64,000 nucleotides of DNA, from NCBI RefSeq assembly GCF_020164455.1, contig NZ_JAIQWW010000003.1:62001-126000 (forward strand), in the 5' to 3' direction. Every line of letters begins with the position of its first letter. Position 1 is the first letter of the stretch. The translations under genes were made by a program, and so were the position numbers. Under the pieces are notes generated by a model. It was not told the DNA's origin and searched no databases. It saw nothing but the letters and a program-made list of their open reading frames with translations. Shown here one piece after another: positions 8,679-16,656 of this stretch. The DNA comes from Phyllobacterium chamaecytisi. Lineage in GTDB: Bacteria > Pseudomonadota > Alphaproteobacteria > Rhizobiales > Rhizobiaceae.

Positions 8679-11531
8679 ATGAGTGTACGACTTGTTTCGC
8701 AGGAAGACGCGCGTCTATTCGGTCCGTTTCGGTTCGTAAAAGCGCAGCGATCGCTGACGCGCGAAGGTATTCCTGTCCTCATCGGAGGGCGGGCGCTGGA
8801 CGTTCTCGGGGTGCTGCTAGACAATCCCGGAAGCGTGGTGAGCGGGCGCCATTTGATCGAACAGGTCTGGAAAGGCGTCACAGTGGAGGATGCAAATCTT
8901 CGCACCCAGCTAACCGCGCTCCGCAAGGCTTTGGGCGACGGAATCAACGGGTCGAGGTACATCATCAATGTTCCGGGCCAAGGTTACTTGTTTGCTGCTC
9001 CCGTATCGGGCGACAAGTTGGATAAAGAGACAGGATATCAGGCGGCTTCCGAACCCGCACAATATGGTGCCCTTCCGAAACTACCTCGTTCGATCGTGGG
9101 GAGAGACGAGATAGTTGGAAGGCTTACTTCCATGCTGACCTCACGCCGGTTTGTGACTTTAGTGGGTACTGGCGGAATAGGAAAGACGACCGTCGCGATC
9201 GCAGTTGCGAATTCGCTTGTCAGTGCGTGCAAAATGGGCGTTTTCTTCATCAATCTGCAAGCTATAACGAACGGTGCGGACGTCTCCAGCTTCATCGCCT
9301 CCTCTGTCGGGTGTTTCATTCAGGGTTCGGACCCCGAGCAGTCTCTACGCACGTTCCTGTCCGGGCGCGAAACGTGCCTAATTCTCGACAACTGCGAGCA
9401 TGTGATAGAGATAGCCGCTCCGTTGGCCCAGCGTCTCCTCGATGGTGTTCAATCACTGTCGATACTCGCCACCAGCCGCGAGGCCCTTAGGGTCAGAGGC
9501 GAGAATATTCTTTTGCTGCCGCCTCTGGGCCTCCCCGAGGACGGACCGATGACTGCGTCAAAGGCACTTGCTTCACCAGCAGTGCAGCTATTTATGGAAA
9601 GGGCCGCAACCGGAGGCTTTGCGGGGAGACTGACCGACATCGATGCCCCTCTGGTGGTCGATATTTGCAGACGTCTAGACGGGATTGCCTTGGCGATCGA
9701 ACTGGCTGCCAGCCGCGTCGGGTTCTACGGAATACGTGGAACTCTAGAGCTGTTGAACGAAGGAAGCGGTCTACAGCTTCTGGGCACACGGACCACCTCA
9801 TCGCGACACCAAACGCTCGAATCTCTTCTCGACTGGAGCGTCAAGCTATTGGCCCCTCACGAGCGGACCATCCTTTTCGAACTGGCGATTTTCGGCTCCG
9901 ATTTCACCCTGGAGGATGCAGACGCGGTCGTTGGGAAGGACGGCGCGCACGCCGATGTTAGGGCTGCAATAGCCAGCCTGGTCGAAAAGTCATTGGTGCA
10001 AAATTCCTCCGATTTGCAAATGGCGAAATATCGAATTCTCGGTGTAACCCGCGCTTATGCCATGGAAAGACTCGAAACTACGGGTTTCAAAGGCCGGCTT
10101 GCCGAGCGCTTAGCCAATCACTTGAGAGACTTTTTAACACGTCTTCAGGGGCCACAGGCTGCCGATTGCTGTGACGAACTTTGTGCTTATCACATCGGAA
10201 ACATACAGATTGTCCTGCCCTGGTGTTTCTCGGAAGAGGGCGACAAGGTATTGGGGATCGAAATCGCCGGGAAAGCGACTCGCCTCTTTATGGCGAAATC
10301 GCACTTTGCGCTCTGCCATCACTGGTGCAGAGAGGCCTTGAATGCGCTTCGCTCCGAACATGAGGGGACGGCGTTCCACCTTAGCTTGCTCGAAGCTCTG
10401 GCCCGATCTAGTATATATGTGAATGGCGGCAGGGAAACGAGGGTATTGATCCAGAATGCACTGGACCTCGCACGGACACGGCGGGACGACAAATGCCAAC
10501 TCAATCTCCTGGCCGACTTGAACGTATTCCTCACCCGCCAAGGAGAATTCAGCGCCGCGTTGGATGCAGCGGAGCAAAGCTTTGCTGTCGCCAAAAAAAT
10601 ACAGGGGCGCAGTGAGACGATCCTGGCGGAATGGATGTTGGCGGCGTCATACCACTTGGCTGGCGACCAGTACGCGGCCATTCAGCATGCTGAGATCGGC
10701 CAGGCGCTGGCCCGCATCGAACCTCCGGTCAAGCTCGATTTGTTTCAGGAGGCGAGAGTCCGGTTTGCATTGGCGCGCTCTCTTTGGCTCCACGGTTATC
10801 CGGATCGGGCTCTCGCTGCGGCACGGCTTGCTGTTGCAGAGAGCGCTAAGAACCCTGAACACGTCTCGTACTGTCTGTCGTTGATATATGCGACACCCGT
10901 ATTTCTCTGGTCTGGCAAGTATGATGAAGCCTCACCTTATATCGAGATGGCCATCACTCAGGCGACCAAGCAGGGCTTGAGCGCCTTCAGGTCGCTTGGG
11001 CAAGCGCTAGCGGGGGAGCTTTTGGTTTTAACTGGCAAACCGTATCTCGGCGTAGAGGTCTTAAGAGAGGCAATCGATGGTATGCAGGCCAACCGCAATG
11101 ACATCGTGGTCTCCACGACGTCTGCTGTTTTAGCAAATGCTCTGGCTGCCTGTTCTAGGTGGAACGACGCGCACGCCGTTGTCGACGCTGCCATCTACGC
11201 CGCGGAGCGCCGTGCGGAGAAGATATGGATGCCTGACCTGCTCATGGCGAAAGCGGGGATCCTTTTGCGGCAAGTCAATCCGGCAATACCCCAAGCTGAG
11301 GCATTGCTGATGCGAACTATGGTGCTTGCGGAACAGCAGTCGGCTCTTAGCTGGCAGCTGCGGGCTGCAATTCCCTTAGCGAGATCATGGACCGTGGCGG
11401 GTAAAAGGTCGCAAGCAATCGAGCTGCTTACTGTCCTTCTGAGCCGTTTCACAGAGGGCTTCGAAACGTCCGATCTAGTTTGCGCACGCATGATGCTGGC
11501 ATCCTTGCAGACCATCAAAGCCACCGCGTAA
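8679..11531 (+). CDS. Winged-helix / STAND (NB-ARC-like) ATPase / TPR-like transcriptional regulator, paralog 2
   Basis: 950 aa and collinear with the protein at 4721. The N-terminal OmpR-type winged helix spans ~12-108 (FGPFRFVKAQRSLTREG to GQGYLFA). The P-loop is GTGGIGKTTV near 165, Walker B is CLILDNCEHV near 235, and TSREALR follows near 265. The C-terminal ~470 residues are helical repeats. Whole segments are near-identical to paralog 1 (for example DGIALAIELAASRVG), so the pair arose by duplication around the kinase gene. A fragment of a third copy's N-terminus lies at 23652. The recognition helices are very similar (DVTVEEANLRAQ versus GVTVEDANLRTQ), so the two could share the TTTGCA repeat site; that is an inference. 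Confidence 0.88.
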   Translation: MSVRLVSQEDARLFGPFRFVKAQRSLTREGIPVLIGGRALDVLGVLLDNPGSVVSGRHLIEQVWKGVTVEDANLRTQLTALRKALGDGINGSRYIINVPGQGYLFAAPVSGDKLDKETGYQAASEPAQYGALPKLPRSIVGRDEIVGRLTSMLTSRRFVTLVGTGGIGKTTVAIAVANSLVSACKMGVFFINLQAITNGADVSSFIASSVGCFIQGSDPEQSLRTFLSGRETCLILDNCEHVIEIAAPLAQRLLDGVQSLSILATSREALRVRGENILLLPPLGLPEDGPMTASKALASPAVQLFMERAATGGFAGRLTDIDAPLVVDICRRLDGIALAIELAASRVGFYGIRGTLELLNEGSGLQLLGTRTTSSRHQTLESLLDWSVKLLAPHERTILFELAIFGSDFTLEDADAVVGKDGAHADVRAAIASLVEKSLVQNSSDLQMAKYRILGVTRAYAMERLETTGFKGRLAERLANHLRDFLTRLQGPQAADCCDELCAYHIGNIQIVLPWCFSEEGDKVLGIEIAGKATRLFMAKSHFALCHHWCREALNALRSEHEGTAFHLSLLEALARSSIYVNGGRETRVLIQNALDLARTRRDDKCQLNLLADLNVFLTRQGEFSAALDAAEQSFAVAKKIQGRSETILAEWMLAASYHLAGDQYAAIQHAEIGQALARIEPPVKLDLFQEARVRFALARSLWLHGYPDRALAAARLAVAESAKNPEHVSYCLSLIYATPVFLWSGKYDEASPYIEMAITQATKQGLSAFRSLGQALAGELLVLTGKPYLGVEVLREAIDGMQANRNDIVVSTTSAVLANALAACSRWNDAHAVVDAAIYAAERRAEKIWMPDLLMAKAGILLRQVNPAIPQAEALLMRTMVLAEQQSALSWQLRAAIPLARSWTVAGKRSQAIELLTVLLSRFTEGFETSDLVCARMMLASLQTIKATA

Positions 11532-11607
11532 GGCAGACCGCACACTTTCTGCCGTGTTTGCGACGATGTCACTCTCTCACTCAAGGAACTCCCCACCGCC
11601 TGTCGGA

Positions 11608-11636
11608 TTTGCACCTTTTTGCAATACTGAACTCGC
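11608..11636 (+). promoter_or_regulatory. Direct-repeat operator, copy 3 (upstream of SDR gene)
   Basis: Reads TTTGCA, CCTT, TTTGCAA, TACT, GAACTCGC: the same blocks and spacing as the copy at 7578. It lies 129 nt before the SDR start codon and 77 nt after regulator paralog 2. The intact match in both half-sites and in the distal ACTCGC block makes chance unlikely. Confidence 0.6.
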
Positions 11637-11764
11637 TACATCGGCCTAGCGGCGTCACTTTGAACCGATGAGAGCCGTCGTGAATGATTACGAGCTTCAG
11701 GACGGGAACAACGCCCCCAAACACGAAAGCTCATTATCCAACATACAATCAAGGAGAAATCGGC

Positions 11765-12556
11765 ATGGATTTGCAACTCGCTGGCAAGACAGCCTTAGTT
11801 ACGGGCGCGACCGGCGGGATCGGCCTCGAGATCGCGAGATCGTTGGTTGCCGAAGGCGCTAGCGTAGTCATCCCTGGCAGAAACAAACTGCGTTTGGCAG
11901 CCGCTGTTAACAACATCGGACTCAGCAGCGGAGGAAAAGTTAGAGGAATCGACGCTGACACATCGACTGCCGCGGGAGCCGCCGTGGTTGCCGAGGAACT
12001 GCCCGAAGTGGATATTTTGATCAACAACCTGGGAATATATGAGGCAAAGCCTTTCGCAGAGATATCCGACGAGGATTGGCTCCGTTACTTTGAGGTCAAT
12101 GTAATGGGCGGTATTCGGCTATCTCGCGCTTACCTTCCCGGGATGCTGAAGCGGGACTGGGGGCGGATAATCTTCATCTCGAGCGAGTCAGGCCTGATGA
12201 CGCCTTCCGTCATGGCTCATTACGGCATGACGAAAACAGCGCAGTTGGCCGTCTCTCGCGGATTGGCGAACGAGACCAGGGGCACGGGCGTAACTGTCAA
12301 CGCAGTCCTGCCCGGCCCCACACGCTCGGATGCGAGTATTGAATTTCTAAGGTCGCTGTCGTCAAATCCGGAGGCAAGCGAAGCCCAAGTCGAGAGCGAA
12401 TTCTTCAGGACACATCGTTCGATGTCTTTGCTCCAACGGCTCATATTGCCTGAGGAGATCGCCGATCTAGTGGCCTTTGTGTCGAGCCCGCGTTCCGCTG
12501 CAACCAATGGAGCCGCGATACGGGCCGACGGGGGAGTCATCCCAACCATTGCCTGA
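11765..12556 (+). CDS. Short-chain dehydrogenase/reductase (SDR family)
   Basis: 263 aa from the ATG at 11765, chosen because AAGGAGA lies 8 nt upstream and the protein then begins MDLQLAGKTALVTG, the usual SDR start; a longer in-frame start at 11684 is unlikely. The nucleotide-binding TGATGGIG motif, NNLG structural motif, catalytic Ser (ISSESG) and YxxxK (YGMTK) are all present. The family reduces or oxidises carbonyl/alcohol substrates with NAD(P)H; the substrate cannot be told from sequence. It is the last gene of the STAND-kinase block and carries its own copy of the direct-repeat site. Its stop codon lies 3 nt from a truncated efflux gene, which looks like a recombination junction. Confidence 0.9.
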   Translation: MDLQLAGKTALVTGATGGIGLEIARSLVAEGASVVIPGRNKLRLAAAVNNIGLSSGGKVRGIDADTSTAAGAAVVAEELPEVDILINNLGIYEAKPFAEISDEDWLRYFEVNVMGGIRLSRAYLPGMLKRDWGRIIFISSESGLMTPSVMAHYGMTKTAQLAVSRGLANETRGTGVTVNAVLPGPTRSDASIEFLRSLSSNPEASEAQVESEFFRTHRSMSLLQRLILPEEIADLVAFVSSPRSAATNGAAIRADGGVIPTIA

Positions 12557-12559
12557 AGT

Positions 12560-12793
12560 CTCCACTGTGCCGAGCCCGTCGAGGTACAGTGGGAAATTTG
12601 TCACTACAACCGGGGCGACTTGAACCGGTACCGCGGCATCGTTAGGTCCCGGTTCGACCCCGTGTGACGTATCGAAAAACAATGTATCGCCGAGCAAGGC
12701 GCCGGCAATCACCACGCAAGCGCACAGTGTGCCCGCCCTGGAACAGACGGGTGAGCGCTTCTGTGCGGACGATGGTTCTTGGGCTCGATCCAT
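12560..12793 (-). pseudogene. Truncated RND efflux periplasmic adaptor (MFP/HlyD family), N-terminal remnant
   Basis: The minus-strand frame encodes about 78 residues with an N-terminal membrane/signal segment and then PVQVAPVVVTNFPLYLDG and LGTVE, the classic opening of MdtA/AcrA-type adaptor proteins. After GTVE the similarity stops and the frame runs as noise into the SDR gene. The lipoyl, hairpin and barrel domains are missing and no RND pump gene follows. The break is within 4 nt of the SDR stop codon, so insertion or deletion at that point removed the rest. It is not expected to be functional. Confidence 0.65.
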
Positions 12794-12904
12794 AGCTGTG
12801 CTCCGGCGTCTTTAGGACGCGTTCAAGGGGTCGGGTAGGAAGCCCGAAGTGAAGTAATGCCTCAGATGTCCCAGGACGGCCGTATCGGACAGCCGCTGTC
12901 GTCA

Positions 12905-12942
12905 TTGTGCCGAACGAGATTTGGTCCGATTTTTCGGCACAA
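12905..12942. repeat. Inverted repeat in the leader region of the ActR-like gene
   Basis: TTGTGCCGA and TCGGCACAA form perfect 9-nt arms separated by 20 nt. It sits in the 375-nt non-coding stretch between the efflux remnant and the regulator gene at 13169. It may be an operator or leader hairpin; no T-tract follows. Nothing else is recognised in this gap. Confidence 0.35.
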
Positions 12943-13168
12943 GAATTGGATATCAGCAGCGTATTATCGGCCGCATCTATACAGTGGTCTAGGTTGGAAA
13001 CGTTATTGGTCGAGACCCAACCAAGTAATGGAACACCAGCTCCGTTCGCGGTTCAAGCCACGCGCCGGTTCACAACTGCCAATTCGGCGTGGCCTACCTG
13101 CATCTAAGTATAGTGTTAGGTCCTTGGCGCACCGGCTAACCTCTATATCCAAACGAAGGAGGTCCGAC

Positions 13169-13747
13169 ATGTTTATGCCACCACCTGCCATGCCAAAATC
13201 GCCGTTCAACCAGAACGTATGCTGTGTTCTGGTCGCCGATCCAGCAATCGATCGCAATTCAGACCTCGTCCGGCACCTCGTCCGCAGCGGCTACTTCGTC
13301 AAACTGTCGACGACATTGGAGGAGAGTCGCTCATTTATCTCTTCAATTCCGATTTCTTTTGCGTTGATCGAGCTTCGCTTTCAGGATGGCGACGGATTCT
13401 CGTTGATCGAGGATGTCCGAAAAAACAACCCGAATTCACGTATTCTGGTCCACAGCGCGTTTTGCAATATTTCAGTCGCGGTTCACGCCGCCATGAGGGG
13501 AGCAACTGACGTCCTGCCGAAACCGATCAAGACCGAGTTTGTGCTGCAGCTTCTGCTTGGACAGTATTGCAGCAAGGCCCTTCTTCCAGATGTGCTTCCC
13601 TGCCCAAACGCAGTGCGTAAGGAGCATATCCGAACTGTGTACTCAGCATGCAACCACAACGTAGCGCGGGCGGCGCGCGCGTTGTCCATGCACCGACGGA
13701 CACTTCAAAGGTTGCTCGAGCGGACCGAGATGTTGGTTTCCCCTTGA
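13169..13747 (+). CDS. ActR/RegA-like response regulator with a degenerate receiver
   Basis: 192 aa from the ATG at 13169, which has a strong GGAGG site 6 nt upstream; an upstream in-frame start at 12857 gives a non-conserved extension. The receiver domain (~15-125) has the RegA layout, but the phosphoacceptor position reads ALIELRFQDGDG, with Glu instead of Asp, and the acidic pocket is VADPAID rather than a run of Asp. The conserved Lys (LPKPI) remains. The C-terminus is a Fis-type helix-turn-helix (NVARAARALSMHRRTLQRLL) as in PrrA/ActR/RegA redox regulators. Glu at this site often mimics phosphorylation, so it may be constitutively active. No cognate ActS/RegB kinase is nearby. Confidence 0.85.
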   Translation: MFMPPPAMPKSPFNQNVCCVLVADPAIDRNSDLVRHLVRSGYFVKLSTTLEESRSFISSIPISFALIELRFQDGDGFSLIEDVRKNNPNSRILVHSAFCNISVAVHAAMRGATDVLPKPIKTEFVLQLLLGQYCSKALLPDVLPCPNAVRKEHIRTVYSACNHNVARAARALSMHRRTLQRLLERTEMLVSP

Positions 13748-13804
13748 TAGCCGCAATTCGTCCTGCAGGGGTAGGGCGACATGCTCAGATCGTGATAGAA
13801 ACAA

Positions 13805-15046
13805 ATGTTCCAGAATTTGAGTTGGTCTCAGGCCATCGTTGATCCTACCGTTCAGGCGGGGACGCTCGCTGTCGTGGGGGTTTTTACCACGCGTGTCGGT
13901 ATGCGCGGCTTTCCCAAAATAAGGTTCGCTGGCCAAGTGTTCTTCTTCGTGGCGCTTACCGTTCTCCTCCTCTATCACGGGATCGTTCCTTACCAGGAAG
14001 AACCTCAGGCTTCCGAGGCGTTCGAACGCATATTCATTGCGTTGGCAAAGATCATCTGGTGGATCTATGCCGCCTCAGCCCTCGTCGGATTTGTTCGGGT
14101 GTATCTGAGGTTCGAGGGCCAGCCAAGGGAGGGACGGCTTGTCCAAGACCTTGTCGTCGGACTCATTTATCTCGGAGCAACACTATCGGTCGTAGCCTAT
14201 GTCCTCGGGGTACCAGTTGGAACGTTGATCGCGACGTCGGGAGTATTCGCAATCATTCTCGGCCTAGCGATGCAGAGCACCCTAAGCGACGTTTTTTCTG
14301 GGATCGCACTCAACCTTGGTCGGCCGTATTCAATCGGCGACTGGATAGTCCTGAATGACAAAATCGAAGGGAGGGTTGTGGAGACCAACTGGCGATCCAC
14401 CCATCTTCTGAACTCAACGAACGATCTCGTCGTCCTTCCGAACAGCTTTCTGGCGAAGGTCGGTTTGACAAATCTCAGCAGTCCGGACCGCAGCCATGGC
14501 GTCAGTCTGGAAGTGGAGGTAGCTCCAACGACCATGCCCAGTATGATATCGGCCGTGATGACATCGGTGCTGCTCAACAGTACAAAAAGCCTGCCTGAAC
14601 CTCCGCCGACTGTACAGATCAAAGGTATCACCGCAACTGCGCTTGAACTCGAGCTGTCGTTCCGCGTACGGGACATTTCAGAGGTTCCAGCAGCGAAGAA
14701 TGAGTTATACGACCTACTTTACAGGCACCTGAGAGCGGCAGGTTTGGTACTTGCTGGCGCCGAGGCGGCACAGAGTACCCCCGGCGATAGAATCGAAACC
14801 ACAACCCAAAGAAAGAAAACACCACTCTCGCCTTTGAATGCCGTTCCGCTGTTCTCGTCGCTCACCGATGAGGAGAAGGAAATTCTGGCGCGCTCTATGA
14901 AACGGCGATCCTTCAAGAAAGACGAGCACATTATCGAACAAGGCGATACTGCCTCATCGTTGACGATCGTTCGCGCCGGAGCTGTGTCGCGCCATGCGGC
15001 AGGACGGAACGAGGGAGACGGAAGTCGGACGGTTGGCTCCTGGTGA
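13805..15046 (+). CDS. MscS-family mechanosensitive channel with C-terminal cyclic-nucleotide-binding domain, frameshifted
   Basis: 413 codons in this frame. N-terminal membrane helices (~15-130) are followed by the MscS pore/beta domain (IILGLAMQSTLSDVFSGIALN, SIGDWIVLNDKIEGRVVETNWRST), which opens when the membrane is stretched. From ~345 a cNMP-binding domain starts (FSSLTDEEKEIL, HIIEQGDTASSLTIVRAGAVS) and then breaks at about 14,990. The natural continuation (GRLAPGEYFGETGFLLG) is in the next frame until about 15,080, and the domain end is in a third frame (15043-15324). Two single-base insertions explain this. The channel core is intact and could still work; the nucleotide-sensing part is split. 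Confidence 0.8.
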   Translation: MFQNLSWSQAIVDPTVQAGTLAVVGVFTTRVGMRGFPKIRFAGQVFFFVALTVLLLYHGIVPYQEEPQASEAFERIFIALAKIIWWIYAASALVGFVRVYLRFEGQPREGRLVQDLVVGLIYLGATLSVVAYVLGVPVGTLIATSGVFAIILGLAMQSTLSDVFSGIALNLGRPYSIGDWIVLNDKIEGRVVETNWRSTHLLNSTNDLVVLPNSFLAKVGLTNLSSPDRSHGVSLEVEVAPTTMPSMISAVMTSVLLNSTKSLPEPPPTVQIKGITATALELELSFRVRDISEVPAAKNELYDLLYRHLRAAGLVLAGAEAAQSTPGDRIETTTQRKKTPLSPLNAVPLFSSLTDEEKEILARSMKRRSFKKDEHIIEQGDTASSLTIVRAGAVSRHAAGRNEGDGSRTVGSW

Positions 15047-15324
15047 ATACTTTGGCGAGACAGGGTTTCTTCTCGGGCGTCGGGGAGGCGGCCACGCTTC
15101 GTGCATTGACCGCAGTTGTAGTCTACGAGATTGATCAGTCTAGCCTTGCCCCTCTGCTGCAGGAACGAGCAGCTTTAGCGGAAGAACTCGCGTTGACGTT
15201 GTCACACCGTGTTGAGTACGGTCTGTCCCTTACAAACAGGGGCATGACCCAGAAGGGCAAATCCGTCCCGTCGCTAGTTGCTAGGATCAAGAGCCTCTTT
15301 GAGGTTCCGCAAAGCGAACTGTGA
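15043..15324 (+). pseudogene. C-terminal end of the MscS-cNMP channel, out of frame
   Basis: Codes GVGEAATLRALTAVVVYEID, the end of a cyclic-nucleotide-binding barrel, and a basic tail. It is continuous with the channel gene at 13805 if one base is removed from the GGG near 15,081 and one near 14,993 (GCC before ATG). The apparent ATG/GTG start at 15043 is not preceded by a ribosome site, so it is a fragment of the upstream gene and not a separate one. Assembly error and true mutation cannot be separated from sequence alone. Confidence 0.7.
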
Positions 15325-15345
15325 GGCCTGTGAGAAGCGCTAGCC

Positions 15346-15552
15346 TTACGGGTTGGCAGAGAGCTCGATTGAGCGCCGGTAGTCATCCATTCGCTTGGTG
15401 AAGCTTTCCTTGTCGTCAAGATTTGAGCTTCGCTCGCGAGCGAGCCCGCAATGGAATGTGTACCTGCTGCCGGTCAAAGGGTTCGCGAACTGAAGAGCCA
15501 TGACTACCTTGTCATCGGAATCGCTGAAGAAGGAGTGGATCAAGGTGAACAT
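15346..15552 (-). CDS. Small conserved-looking hypothetical protein (68 aa)
   Basis: 68 aa beginning MFTLIHSFFSDSDDK, with ATG at 15552 preceded by ACGGAG. The composition looks coding: a basic/acidic, soluble protein with one Cys, ending RRSIELSANP. A longer in-frame start at 15618 adds a low-complexity stretch and is less likely. The family is not recognised. It converges with the channel gene. Its upstream region has AAGTATGGTTACGG, similar to the AGTATAGTTTCGG element in front of the neighbouring small RNA, so both may belong to one stress regulon (inference). Confidence 0.5.
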   Translation of the reverse strand: MFTLIHSFFSDSDDKVVMALQFANPLTGSRYTFHCGLARERSSNLDDKESFTKRMDDYRRSIELSANP

Positions 15553-15670
15553 TATGGTCTCCGTGGTTCGTGTTTGCTTTCCCGTATCATGCCTGTGAGG
15601 CCCGCCGGCCGTAACCATACTTGGGTCTAGGTAAGCCCTGCCGATGATAGGACACGCCCCCGGCTAGGAT

Positions 15671-15843
15671 AAAAAAAGAGGCCATCCAAGGGCGAAGGAT
15701 GGCCTCCAGTGGGTCGCGGTCCGCAGACTTCGACGCAGGGGAGCAAGTCGAAGTCTGAAATCGGCCGAGGCTAAGGTCGGCCACCCGCCTCATTGGGAGG
15801 AGAGGGATGAGGCGGTGAACAAAGACTACGGGGAACGGGGCGC
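15671..15843 (-). ncRNA. Candidate trans-acting small RNA with C-rich (anti-Shine-Dalgarno) loops
   Basis: Four consecutive perfect hairpins read on the minus strand: 15815-15785 (9-bp stem, loop UCCUCC-containing), 15782-15763 (6-bp stem), 15757-15724 (11-bp stem, loop UUGCUCCCCUGC) and 15706-15678 (10-bp stem) followed by seven U. The last is a textbook intrinsic terminator, and no protein gene lies upstream for it to serve. A -10 box TATAGT lies at 15856-15851, giving a transcript of about 170 nt. C/U-rich apical loops are the hallmark of alphaproteobacterial anti-SD sRNAs such as the ar14/NfeR1 type. Family membership is not proven; the architecture is seen directly. Confidence 0.65.
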
Positions 15844-15850
15844 GGCCGAA

Positions 15851-15875
15851 ACTATACTAAGGTCGTTAAGGACCT
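15851..15875 (-). promoter_or_regulatory. Promoter of the first small RNA with overlapping dyad
   Basis: The minus strand has -10 TATAGT (15856-15851) inside the element CCTTAGTATAGTTTCGG. Just upstream is the dyad AGGTC, 6 nt, GACCT (15860-15875), covering the spacer/-35 area where a repressor or activator could sit. The second small RNA has a matching -10 element and a related dyad at 22002-22023. Confidence 0.45.
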
Positions 15876-15963
15876 AAACGCTCATCTGATATCGCGCCGA
15901 GTATTTCTCAACCAGGATACGGACGTCGCTCAATCCGAGCCTTTCAATCACATGGAGAACATC

Positions 15964-16431
15964 ATGCTTGTCAGAAATCTCATCGCTGCCACTGTACTTG
16001 GGTCGGCCCTCTGGGCAAGCGCGTCGCATGCTGAGGGCGTCGCGGTCGGCAAACTCGATTGCGATGTGTCTTCGGGCATAGGCGCGATCGTTGGATCGAA
16101 GCAGGATGCGACCTGTGTATTCCAGCCATCAGGACAAGGCGCGGCCAGCCAGTATACGGGAACGGTCACAAGCTTCGGCCTTGACGTTGGCACTATCGAT
16201 AAAGCGCGTCTGATCTGGCTTGTGTATGCTCCGACACATGGCCCGCAAGGCGGACTTGAAGGCACCTATCGCGGCGTGGAGGCAAACGTCAGCCTTGGTC
16301 TGGGCGTCGGAGCCAACGCGCTGGTCGGAGATGGCAGAAATTCGTTTACCTTACAGCCGCTGTCCATTGAAGGGGAACAGGGTCTAAACCTTGCCGTAGG
16401 CGTCTCCGAGTTCAAACTTCGTGCACTTTAG
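15964..16431 (+). CDS. DUF992 domain-containing exported protein
   Basis: 155 aa from the ATG at 15964 (GGAGAA 5 nt upstream; an ATG at 15952 would overlap that site). A signal peptide MLVRNLIAATVLGSALWASA with cleavage near SHA-EG is clear, so the protein is periplasmic. The mature part has the DUF992 pattern: LDCDVSSGIGAIVGSKQDATCVF with two Cys, then TGTVTSFGLDVG and glycine-rich beta strands. The function of DUF992 is unknown; it is widespread in Hyphomicrobiales. It stands alone between the small RNA and a 225-nt gap. Confidence 0.85.
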   Translation: MLVRNLIAATVLGSALWASASHAEGVAVGKLDCDVSSGIGAIVGSKQDATCVFQPSGQGAASQYTGTVTSFGLDVGTIDKARLIWLVYAPTHGPQGGLEGTYRGVEANVSLGLGVGANALVGDGRNSFTLQPLSIEGEQGLNLAVGVSEFKLRAL

Positions 16432-16656
16432 CTGCGTGAATGGGCGTTCGAACTTCAAGAATGGACTTGGCCAGGATGAAGGGCTGGGGGAGGCAGCGGC
16501 GGTGCACCCCCAAGGGCACATCAATCGCGGTGACACGTGTTGTTGTAGTTGTTCTTTCACGGACAACAGGAACGGGTGGCGGGAGTTCGAAAGGCGATCA
16601 TTTAGCCGCCGCCGGCTTCTCTATGAAGCCGCACTGATACCGCGCAGTGATAGGCT

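Noticed and set aside
15832-15867. EcfG-type general-stress promoter (GGAAC ... CGTT)
   Set aside because: Spacing is 27 nt, not 16-17, and the element is on the wrong side of the small RNA.
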